NCBI GenBank assembly: GCA_022508325.1
Contig: JAFLVL010000006.1
Location: 1-42,281 of the forward strand
Origin: Clostridiales bacterium
Lineage (GTDB): Bacteria > Bacillota > Clostridia > Christensenellales > CAG-314
DNA length: 42,281 bases
Direction: 5' to 3'
Made by a program: the position numbers and the translations under genes. The notes under the pieces are model-generated. The model saw nothing but the letters and a program-made list of their open reading frames with translations. It was not told the origin of the DNA and did no database searches. Positions 24,135 through 31,062 of the stretch are shown here, piece after piece (within the stretch, counting starts at the first letter, position 1; each line of letters starts with the position of its first letter).

Positions 24135-24404
24135 TTGTCTTGCAACAGATTTTGTTTAAACTCAACAGATTTGTCGCAAATTTCGCCACAATTGTATGAA
24201 AGTATAAGCCAACTCGAAAGTGCAACAAGTAAATTTTATGACGCAATTCTTAATTTTGAGAATATAGTTCAACAAGCGTTGACTAATGGACAAATTAAGA
24301 AAGACACCTACAACGATTTCATGATATCAATAAAAACCATTGAGGATATATACATGAAATATCAGATAACTCCTTGGCATGAGACCTTAATAGATAATGA
24401 TTAA
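24135..24404 (+). pseudogene. Remnant or atypical small ORF (about 89 codons)
   Basis: The frame is open from about 24075 to 24404 but has no ATG until residue 63 of the open stretch counted from TTG 24135, and no ribosome site at the TTG. The encoded text (S-Q-I-S-P-Q-L-Y-E-S-I-S-Q-L-E-S, then Y-D-A-I-L-N-F-E-N-I-V) looks like genuine helical protein. An ATG at 24092 in another frame (M-D-Q-N-N-I-F-stop) would join it after a single-base shift. I favour a gene that lost its start; a real gene with a rare start codon is the alternative. Confidence 0.4.
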
Positions 24405-24428
24405 AACAAAAGACCTATTTCAGAAGAA

Positions 24429-24507
24429 TTTGAGGTTCGTACAAGCCCCTTCTATTTCGGCAAGAGCACCCAATTTGAACCCAAGAGGCTCAAATTGGGT
24501 GCTTTTT
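24429..24507 (+). repeat. Dispersed oriented hairpin repeat, copy F (divergent)
   Basis: The left flank AATTTGAGGTTCGTACAAG matches copies C and E; TTTCGGCA stands where CTCCGCCA is usual. The stem AGCACCCAATTTGA (24465-24478)/TCAAATTGGGTGCT (24490-24503) is 14 bp and perfect, with a T run after it. This is the last copy before the GC-richer chromosome. Confidence 0.72.
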
Positions 24508-24637
24508 GCCACCCATATCGCGCTGAAAGCACATTTTAACGTTAAAATATTTACAAAACCCAAAAAATTATATATAATAAAATAACTTAAAGTCGAATTT
24601 TATTGGTTTCAGAGCACAAAGGATAAAGATAGTATAA

Positions 24638-25162
24638 ATGACGTACAAAGAAAGGCTTAACGAATGTTTGTCTGCCATTAAACATGGCGACGAAACAAAA
24701 TACGATGACTTTGTTCAACTGACTTACGGACCGTTGATAAACGTAGCCAGAAGTTATTTGTATGATAAGTCAAACGCTAGGTCGGTTGTATTAGATTTAT
24801 ACTATAAAATTTATCTATATGCCGACAAATACGATACCTCAAAAGAAGCAGAAGCTTATCTTTGGCAGATTGTTAAAAACAAAGCATACGATTACAACAA
24901 ACAACAGATCAAAAGGCGTACTGTCAATATAGACGATATTCAAATATTTGACAATATTGACCAATACGAGAGAGTAAATGCTAGAATAGATATTGAAAGA
25001 GCGTTAAACCGCGTTGGAGCTACTAACAAAGCTATATTTTTATGGACTTATGAAGACGGACTAACGCAAGAAAAAATCGCCAGAATGCTTGGTATCAGTA
25101 AATCGGCAGTTTGTCAGCGTTTGAACAAAACGAAGCAAAAATTAGCAAAATATTTAAGATAG
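24638..25162 (+). CDS. ECF-like sigma factor (sigma-70 family)
   Basis: The 174-residue protein has region 2 (about residues 18-90, ending A-Y-L-W-Q-I-V-K-N-K-A-Y-D-Y) and region 4 (about 115-172) with the helix-turn-helix L-T-Q-E-K-I-A-R-M-L-G-I-S-K-S-A-V-C-Q-R-L. Only regions 2 and 4 are present, as in ECF sigma factors, which direct RNA polymerase to a small stress regulon. It is followed after 52 bp by a secreted peptidase and then a membrane protein. Sigma factor plus single-pass membrane protein suggests a signal-transduction set in which the last gene is the anti-sigma factor. An AAAGGAT site lies upstream of the ATG. Confidence 0.88.
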   Translation: MTYKERLNECLSAIKHGDETKYDDFVQLTYGPLINVARSYLYDKSNARSVVLDLYYKIYLYADKYDTSKEAEAYLWQIVKNKAYDYNKQQIKRRTVNIDDIQIFDNIDQYERVNARIDIERALNRVGATNKAIFLWTYEDGLTQEKIARMLGISKSAVCQRLNKTKQKLAKYLR

Positions 25163-25214
25163 CGCTAAACATTTTGCGCTGACAAAAGGTACAAGTAAAC
25201 AAAAGGAGAAAAAT

Positions 25215-26027
25215 ATGAAAAAATTAATATACGTCGTTCTCGTGTTACTTTTGCTGGTAAGCGTTTCGGTGTTTGGCGCATGGGCGCCGATTGCGCAGGC
25301 GGAAACCGAACTCAGATACGCTGACGCGCCTATTGTGTCTACTCTAGCAAGCACGCAAATTTATTACACTTCGAGGGTTATTGACGAAGGCGAAACCGCA
25401 GGTGGGGCGCCACTATATAATTATTCTGCAGGCTATGCTAATGCCTGCGGTCCGATTGCCGGTACAGCTATCGTTGCATTCTATGATAAATATTACCCCG
25501 AATTAATCCCCGATTGGGAATCATACTACCCAGCTACGGGCAAATATCGTCTTCAGGTCACAACTTATACTACTCCGGTATTGAGTGAATTGTACACACT
25601 AATGCAAACTAACGTCAAAGGTGACGGCGTTAGTGAGAGCGAATTTAAAACAGGATTGCAGACTTATATTACAAATCGCGGATATTCGGTTAGCTACACT
25701 AACGTCAAGAGCGGTAGCTCATTGAATTACAGCGCTTGCAAAGCCGCCATCGACAGCAACAAAGTGATTGCCCTTTTCATTAAACCCGGTATTGTCTATG
25801 ATATATGGGAATATTCTGATCACGATACATTTGTAGAAAATACTATTGCTGGTAATCATATTATGTATGCCTATGGGTATTTTCAACTAAAATACTACGA
25901 TAGTACTGGACTGTTTCGCACGGAAACGTTTTTAGAAGTCTCGGTAGGACAACCTGCAACCACGTTTGCTTATTATAAGGTGGATTCGTCCAATTTGGAA
26001 GCTGCTTACGTTGTCAACGTAGGCTAA
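25215..26027 (+). CDS. Secreted C39-like cysteine peptidase
   Basis: The 270-residue protein starts with a signal peptide (M-K-K-L-I-Y then a hydrophobic core, cleavage likely after A-Q-A near residue 35). The mature part has A-N-A-C-G-P-I-A-G-T-A-I with a candidate nucleophile Cys near residue 78, and G-N-H-I-M-Y-A-Y-G-Y with the His near 215. That Cys then His order, with the C-G-P motif, matches C39-like/papain-fold peptidases. No ABC transporter is nearby, so it is not a bacteriocin-processing transporter domain. Its place between a sigma factor and a membrane protein suggests it is part of, or controlled by, that signalling set. AAGGAG precedes the ATG. Confidence 0.78.
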   Translation: MKKLIYVVLVLLLLVSVSVFGAWAPIAQAETELRYADAPIVSTLASTQIYYTSRVIDEGETAGGAPLYNYSAGYANACGPIAGTAIVAFYDKYYPELIPDWESYYPATGKYRLQVTTYTTPVLSELYTLMQTNVKGDGVSESEFKTGLQTYITNRGYSVSYTNVKSGSSLNYSACKAAIDSNKVIALFIKPGIVYDIWEYSDHDTFVENTIAGNHIMYAYGYFQLKYYDSTGLFRTETFLEVSVGQPATTFAYYKVDSSNLEAAYVVNVG

Positions 26028-26035
26028 GGAGAAAA

Positions 26036-26695
26036 ATGACAGACGAAGAAATTTATCAACAAATAGAAGAATACCGTGAAGAGGCAAACGCTCTATATGA
26101 AAGGACTCACGAGCAGGTGGAGGCTTCTATTGTCAAGCATGCTCAGACCAAGAAAAGGCGCAAAAAGCTTTTTGCAGGCATGCTGTCTTTCGCCATGGTT
26201 TTAGTAGTGACCCTTGCGATAGTGTTACCTATCGTTATTCAACCTCAAGATCAAGAAATCAGGTATAATGACTTTAGTGTGCTTATTCCAGAGGAGCTCA
26301 ATTACAATTTAAAAGAATATTATGCAATTAATAAACAATCACTACTTTATCTAGATTGGTATGAATATGCAGAGGAAATGATTACGCTGCGTTACTACGA
26401 AGATGGTAAAGAAAGTGAAACGGTTTATTTGAGCGAATCACTCATTGACGGATATCGTGGGTACCTTGTAAAACTCTCGGTAGTAAAGCGGAATATTGTG
26501 GTGGAAATTTTAGATGAGAAGTTTGAAGAATATGAAACTACAAATATAGATGATGTCCAGATAATATATATGTTGGACAGAAAACGGAGTCTTGCAAAAT
26601 TTGAATATCAAGGCTACAAATACTACTTGGAAATAGAGGACGAAATAACATTAGATTTTCTTTTGGAAACTATCGAGAGTATGTTCAATAATTAA
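26036..26695 (+). CDS. Single-pass membrane protein, candidate anti-sigma factor
   Basis: The 219-residue protein has a charged cytoplasmic N-terminus (about 45 residues, E-E-I-Y-Q-Q-I-E-E-Y-R-E-E-A then a K-K-R-R-K-K stretch). One membrane helix follows (about 48-70, M-L-S-F-A-M-V-L-V-V-T-L-A-I-V-L-P-I-V), then an extracellular domain of about 145 residues without recognised motifs. This topology and its place after an ECF-like sigma gene fit an anti-sigma factor, though no zinc-anti-sigma (H-x3-C-x2-C) motif is seen. It starts 8 nt after the peptidase stop with a GGAG site. Confidence 0.7.
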   Translation: MTDEEIYQQIEEYREEANALYERTHEQVEASIVKHAQTKKRRKKLFAGMLSFAMVLVVTLAIVLPIVIQPQDQEIRYNDFSVLIPEELNYNLKEYYAINKQSLLYLDWYEYAEEMITLRYYEDGKESETVYLSESLIDGYRGYLVKLSVVKRNIVVEILDEKFEEYETTNIDDVQIIYMLDRKRSLAKFEYQGYKYYLEIEDEITLDFLLETIESMFNN

Positions 26696-26701
26696 AAATC
26701 A

Positions 26702-26738
26702 ACAAGCTACTGCAACAACGCAGTAGCTTGTTTTTTTT
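26702..26738 (+). terminator. Terminator of the sigma operon
   Basis: ACAAGCTACTGC (26702-26713) pairs perfectly with GCAGTAGCTTGT (26720-26731) across a 6-nt loop, followed by a T run. It marks the end of the AT-rich accessory region. Confidence 0.92.
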
Positions 26739-26911
26739 ATGCGACAAATATTCTTCAAAGAGAGAAAACAAAAGTTAAAGTAAAGGTAATCACAATTTTA
26801 AACATAGCCATATCAAAATTTGCGATTTGCGCGGTAAGCGAGAATCTTTGCGCTCAGTAGACACAAACAACTTTGGCGGCCCAAAAGAAGCCTCACAAAA
26901 ATGACATATAC

Positions 26912-26940
26912 TTGACTTTTGGCGTCGAATTTGATATGCT
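26912..26940 (+). promoter_or_regulatory. Promoter of the release-factor-like/helicase operon
   Basis: TTGACT (26912-26917) and TATGCT (26935-26940) are 17 bp apart, 24 bp before the first ATG, with AAGGAG between. The rest of the gap 26739-26911 shows no feature. Confidence 0.65.
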
Positions 26941-26964
26941 GAATAATACGGAAAAAGGAGCGTT

Positions 26965-27942
26965 ATGCAACAATCGTATATTCAGATTATACAGGCATGC
27001 GAGGCGGCGCTGTCCGATTTGCCCAAAACGCAAGAATTGTTGGAATATCCCGAGGTGCAAGCCGACAAGGGGTACTATCTGTCGCTACTCAAAAAATTCA
27101 ACGAGCTTGAGCGCCTAAACGCCAAACTTTCCCAACTAAAACACTGTATCACCGAAGAGGAGAAGCTGGCTCAGGCAATGCCGACGCTTTCGGGGGAGGA
27201 GAAGGTTCTCGCTGTGGAAGAGATTGCCGCTCTACGCAAAGACGCCCTGTCGCTTGCCGACAGCCTTGCGGAAGAGCTTGGTTGCGGTAACGTTGCGGAA
27301 GAGGTATTTTGCCGCATTCTGTGTAGCGAGGGCGCGACACCGCTCGTCGAAAAGCTCTTTGAACTCATAAAGCAGGATTTGACGGGTCACGGCGTGACGG
27401 TAAAGGACGTCAACGTACAAAAGAAAAAGGGTGTAATTACCGAAATATCTTTCGCTGCAACAGGACGCAACGCGTTATCAAGGCTTAGCGCGCTTTCAGG
27501 CGTACACAAGGTGATGAATACGTCTGACGAACTTGTGTTGGCAGTAACCCCGACGGCAAGCGTCTTCGTATTCGACGAAAAGGATGTAAAGATTGACTTG
27601 TTCCATTCTAACGGCGCCGGCGGACAGAACGTAAACAAGGTGGAGACGGCTGTCAGGGCAACACACGTTCCGACAGGCACAGTGGTGGTATGTCAGGACG
27701 AGCGTTCACAGCTCAGCAACAAGCGTCGCGCAATGGAGAACCTAGCCAAGCGTCTTGCCGAAGCCAACGCCGAACTGGAAAAGAAACGTATGGATTCTGA
27801 TATAAAAACACAGTTAAAGCGCGTTTCTGCACTTAATCTGTGCGCTAACTTTGAATTTATAGACAAAACTAACGGTTTGCAAGGCTCGCTCACGGCAGAG
27901 CAACTTTCAAACTATATCAACGCAATATTAGCTACTCGGTAG
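26965..27942 (+). CDS. Divergent class I release-factor-like GGQ protein
   Basis: The 325-residue protein has the peptidyl-tRNA hydrolysis motif S-N-G-A-G-G-Q-N-V-N-K-V-E-T-A-V-R near residues 214-231 and the flanking H-V-P-T-G-T-V-V-V-C-Q-D-E-R-S-Q, as in RF1/RF2. A helical N-terminal domain of about 110 residues is retained. The codon-reading segment is changed: after S-G-V-H-K-V, the P-x-T tripeptide and the G-R-I-H-T-S loop of RF1 are replaced by M-N-T-S-D-E-L-V-L-A-V-T-P-T. The G-T-G-G-x-E-A segment of domain 2 is also lost, and the C-terminal Y-N-F-P-Q-x-R-V-T-D-H-R block is replaced. It is unlikely to be the housekeeping prfA product. Ribosome rescue is a plausible role. It heads a tight operon with a helicase. 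Confidence 0.82.
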   Translation: MQQSYIQIIQACEAALSDLPKTQELLEYPEVQADKGYYLSLLKKFNELERLNAKLSQLKHCITEEEKLAQAMPTLSGEEKVLAVEEIAALRKDALSLADSLAEELGCGNVAEEVFCRILCSEGATPLVEKLFELIKQDLTGHGVTVKDVNVQKKKGVITEISFAATGRNALSRLSALSGVHKVMNTSDELVLAVTPTASVFVFDEKDVKIDLFHSNGAGGQNVNKVETAVRATHVPTGTVVVCQDERSQLSNKRRAMENLAKRLAEANAELEKKRMDSDIKTQLKRVSALNLCANFEFIDKTNGLQGSLTAEQLSNYINAILATR

Positions 27943-27957
27943 CAAAAGGAAACCGAT

Positions 27958-30339
27958 TTGATACAACCGCAACAACTCACTCTCAATACGGATAAAATGT
28001 TACTCTCCGGTAGCCGTCGCGTATACAAGACGGAGGGCTTTATTTCCCTCACTCGAAAAACGGTGGCGATTGACGCATTCGTTTCGCGTGTGGCGGAGAG
28101 TATTTTTTACTCGGAATTTTCCGCGCCCGAGGGCAACTGTATTGCTGCGGAAACCGAGGACAGAAAATACACTTTATTCTTCCGTCAAAACCCGAGCGAT
28201 CCTCGTCTGCGTCGCGGGGATTTGGTGTTTTATAAGTTTATCTCGGGAGATTCCTACGAAGGTGGCGTAGACCGTCGCCTTGCAGAATATTTGCTTACAC
28301 ACCCCAACGCGAAGATTACTCTGCGCGAAGCGTCGGAGGTCGCCCCCGAAGAAGAATTTGCCAAGATTTATCTCGTCAGTAGCGGCGGCGCGATGAACTT
28401 CCCGTTGCTCAACGAAACTCAGAGGAAAATCGTAGAAACGGAAAATTCAAATATGCTTGTGCAGGGTGTTGCGGGCAGTGGCAAAACCAACGTGTGCGTG
28501 GAGAAAATAGTCTACTGCGCCTGCCGCAACTATCGCGGCAAGGTGCTGTACACAACCTTTTCCCGCGCGTTGCTTGCCGAAACTCAAAACAGAGTTTCGC
28601 AGTTTTTGCGCAACATAGAGGATTTCCTGTCCTATTACGAGCGGGGCAAGGTCGTCTTTATTGACGAAAACCATAAGCGAGCGGTGGAGAATAAGCTCGG
28701 TATATTGTTCGATACCGACGACGACGGCAAAATTGTGGAATCTCTCAAGCGCATTGCGACGTTTTTGCGCGAGAAAGTCGATTACTATTTGATAGAGGAC
28801 GTGTATTCGCAATTTTTCTCACCAAAACGCGTTGTCAACGAGAACGAATTTTTGAAGGAATACCTTGCGAGCAACCGCATGTCAGGCGCGCTCGATAAGA
28901 TTAAAAATATCGCTACGGAGATTGTCTACAAGGAAATCTACGGTATGGTGTTCGGCAAATACGAGCTGACCGAACCCAAAGAAATGATGTCACGCGAGGA
29001 GTATTTTGCCGCAAGACGGGACAGTTTTTCCCGAGCGGAATGCGAAGTAATTTACAACGTGGCGTGCGACTACCACAGCTATCTCAAAAAGAACAATCTA
29101 ACCGACAACAACTTTATGAGTAGAGAGCTTCTCGGTGTTATCGACGAGCCGCTGTATTCGGTGGGCATTATCGACGAAGCGCAGGATTTTACGCAGGTCA
29201 ATTTGTGCCTAATAAAGAAAATATCCCGCAAGCTGTTCTGTGTGGGCGACGCTTTGCAGATGATAAATCCGTCCTACTTCAATTTCGGGTATATTAAACG
29301 CCTTATGTATGGCGACGTTACAGGCGTTTCCGAGCTAAGACACAACTATCGCAGTACGCAAGCGATAGAAAACATAGCCGAAAAGTTGGGCGAGTTGAAC
29401 AGGCGACGTTTTGGCGTGCATAGCTTCGTGCTTCGCGGCGAGAGCGTTCATTCTTCAATGCCTACGGCGGCAGTGTTCGTCAAAGAAGACAATTTTGCGC
29501 AGAATCTGAAGGACAGACGCTTCGAGAACGTCACGGTCATCGTAGCATCGCAGAAAAAGAAGGAGCAATTACGCGCAATTCTCGGCAAGACGGAAATTCT
29601 GACCGTTGCAGAAGCCAAAGGCTTGGAGCGCAATACGGTTGTGCTACTGGACGTACTGTCGGACAATATCGACAAGTGGAACTACCTTGAAACTATGACG
29701 CTCAACCGCAAGACAGCCGATGAAAACTCGGTATTCCGCTACTATTTCAACCTGTTCTACGTTGGCGTCTCCCGCGCCAAGCAGTATCTCTTCGTAGCAG
29801 AAAGGGTATACCCGCAAATGTTCGACGCAATGTTTAGCGAATGCTTTGACCGTAAGAACAGGCAACAAGCCGTTGCGGCTCTCGGCGAGGTTGCTGGCAA
29901 AATCGAACTGGACGACGAGGAACTAATCGACCGTATCGAGAAGTTCTGCGCGTTGGAGCAGTACGAAAACGCGCGTTTTGCCGCAGACCGTCTGTCTACC
30001 GACGCTCTACGCGAGAAACAGCTTGCGCGCATATTTGTTCACAGCGAGTATTTGCGCTATGGACGGTATCGCGACGCCGGCGCAGAGTACTGGAAACGTG
30101 GAATGGACGAAGAGGCTAGAGAAATGTTCACGCAATCGGGCGACGAACAGCTCTTTCCCCTTATGGACGCCTGCAAGCAGGGCGGCGGTGTGTTGGACGT
30201 AGACATTGTCAAGTTCTATCCGTTGGTTACGGACAACGATTTGGCAAAGAAACTGATAGTTGAAACGGTCGATAACGACTACAAAGCAATAATGAGCAAA
30301 CAAAGGCAAATCAATCAGCTATGGAGAGGTAAAAAATGA
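27958..30339 (+). CDS. Superfamily 1 (UvrD/Rep-like) helicase
   Basis: The 793-residue protein has an unrecognised N-terminal region of about 150 residues. The motor follows: Walker A G-V-A-G-S-G-K-T near 170, Walker B I-I-D-E-A-Q-D near 402, motif III C-V-G-D-A-L-Q-M near 425, motif IV L-R-H-N-Y-R-S-T near 463, and V-G-V-S-R-A-K-Q-Y-L near 602. About 130 residues of helical, TPR-like text end the protein. It should unwind nucleic acid using ATP. I accept the TTG start, since AGGA lies 7-8 nt upstream and the first in-frame ATG has no site. It begins 15 bp after the release-factor-like gene and its stop overlaps the next ATG. Confidence 0.9.
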   Translation: MIQPQQLTLNTDKMLLSGSRRVYKTEGFISLTRKTVAIDAFVSRVAESIFYSEFSAPEGNCIAAETEDRKYTLFFRQNPSDPRLRRGDLVFYKFISGDSYEGGVDRRLAEYLLTHPNAKITLREASEVAPEEEFAKIYLVSSGGAMNFPLLNETQRKIVETENSNMLVQGVAGSGKTNVCVEKIVYCACRNYRGKVLYTTFSRALLAETQNRVSQFLRNIEDFLSYYERGKVVFIDENHKRAVENKLGILFDTDDDGKIVESLKRIATFLREKVDYYLIEDVYSQFFSPKRVVNENEFLKEYLASNRMSGALDKIKNIATEIVYKEIYGMVFGKYELTEPKEMMSREEYFAARRDSFSRAECEVIYNVACDYHSYLKKNNLTDNNFMSRELLGVIDEPLYSVGIIDEAQDFTQVNLCLIKKISRKLFCVGDALQMINPSYFNFGYIKRLMYGDVTGVSELRHNYRSTQAIENIAEKLGELNRRRFGVHSFVLRGESVHSSMPTAAVFVKEDNFAQNLKDRRFENVTVIVASQKKKEQLRAILGKTEILTVAEAKGLERNTVVLLDVLSDNIDKWNYLETMTLNRKTADENSVFRYYFNLFYVGVSRAKQYLFVAERVYPQMFDAMFSECFDRKNRQQAVAALGEVAGKIELDDEELIDRIEKFCALEQYENARFAADRLSTDALREKQLARIFVHSEYLRYGRYRDAGAEYWKRGMDEEAREMFTQSGDEQLFPLMDACKQGGGVLDVDIVKFYPLVTDNDLAKKLIVETVDNDYKAIMSKQRQINQLWRGKK

Positions 30340-31058
30340 GTGATATCAACAACGACATCAAACAACTTATAGACAGTTTTTCCGCCTATCGCAACGTGCT
30401 TGCGCCTCTGCAAGAGAGTCTGCATTCCCTTGCGGAAACATACGGCGCAATACGCGAAGACCTGGACAACCTCAACAAAAGCCTTTCCGGCAATGCGGGC
30501 AGTCAGCTGGAAAAAATTCATTCGACGCTCAGTCAGCAGGCAAAAAGCGGTCAGGAGTTGGCAAGACGCATAGACGAATATGCCGAATCGGGCGAAAAAT
30601 ATTCCCGCGCGGTGACGGATATGACCAAGCGTTTCGAAAATATTGCTTCTAAGCTCGACGCCATCGACCAGATAGAAAAAACTGCCGAAGCAATAATGGG
30701 CAGACTGGAAGAGTTGATGGAAGAAAAGCGCGCGTCTTATAACGTCAAGGAGCTTCAAAGGTCGCTTGATACCTACAACAAAAACGTCGAAAAAATCAGC
30801 GAATTTATCAATAGAGATATAGCCTCGGTTCTGCAACAGAACGCAGAAAAAATCGAAAGTATTCGCCGTGAAAACGAGGCGCTTGCACAAGTCGTGGGCG
30901 AACAGGGCAAGGCGGTGTCAGAATTGACCGCTATGTTTGCCGAGACGTCGGTACTACTCAGACAGGCTGTTGAGAAGGGTAGCGTCAACGAAGAATATAT
31001 CTTTGACGCCTTCGATAAGTGGGCGGCAGACAGAAAGGTTAAAATAAAGAGAAAATAA
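30336..31058 (+). CDS. Coiled-coil protein of the helicase operon
   Basis: The 240-residue protein is almost entirely predicted coiled coil, with heptad-like text such as L-E-K-I-H-S-T-L-S-Q-Q-A-K-S-G-Q and F-E-N-I-A-S-K-L-D-A-I-D-Q-I. It has no membrane segment and ends in a basic K-V-K-I-K-R-K tail. It resembles chemoreceptor-like or tether coils in composition but shows no named domain. The ATG overlaps the helicase stop (ATGA) and the next gene starts 4 bp after its stop, so it is translated as part of the same unit. A scaffold linking the helicase to the next, membrane-spanning protein is an inference. Confidence 0.8.
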   Translation: MSDINNDIKQLIDSFSAYRNVLAPLQESLHSLAETYGAIREDLDNLNKSLSGNAGSQLEKIHSTLSQQAKSGQELARRIDEYAESGEKYSRAVTDMTKRFENIASKLDAIDQIEKTAEAIMGRLEELMEEKRASYNVKELQRSLDTYNKNVEKISEFINRDIASVLQQNAEKIESIRRENEALAQVVGEQGKAVSELTAMFAETSVLLRQAVEKGSVNEEYIFDAFDKWAADRKVKIKRK

Positions 31059-31062
31059 AAAA

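Noticed and set aside
9599..24507. Classical integron attC sites
   Set aside because: No tyrosine integrase with an integron-type insert is present, and the R'/R'' core GTTRRRY/RYYYAAC is not matched. Only the layout is similar.
9599..24507. CRISPR array
   Set aside because: The repeats are kilobases apart with genes between, not regularly spaced, and no cas genes are present.
26965..27942. Housekeeping peptide chain release factor 1 (prfA)
   Set aside because: The P-x-T and H-T-S codon-reading elements and the conserved C-terminal block are missing, so the gene symbol was withheld.
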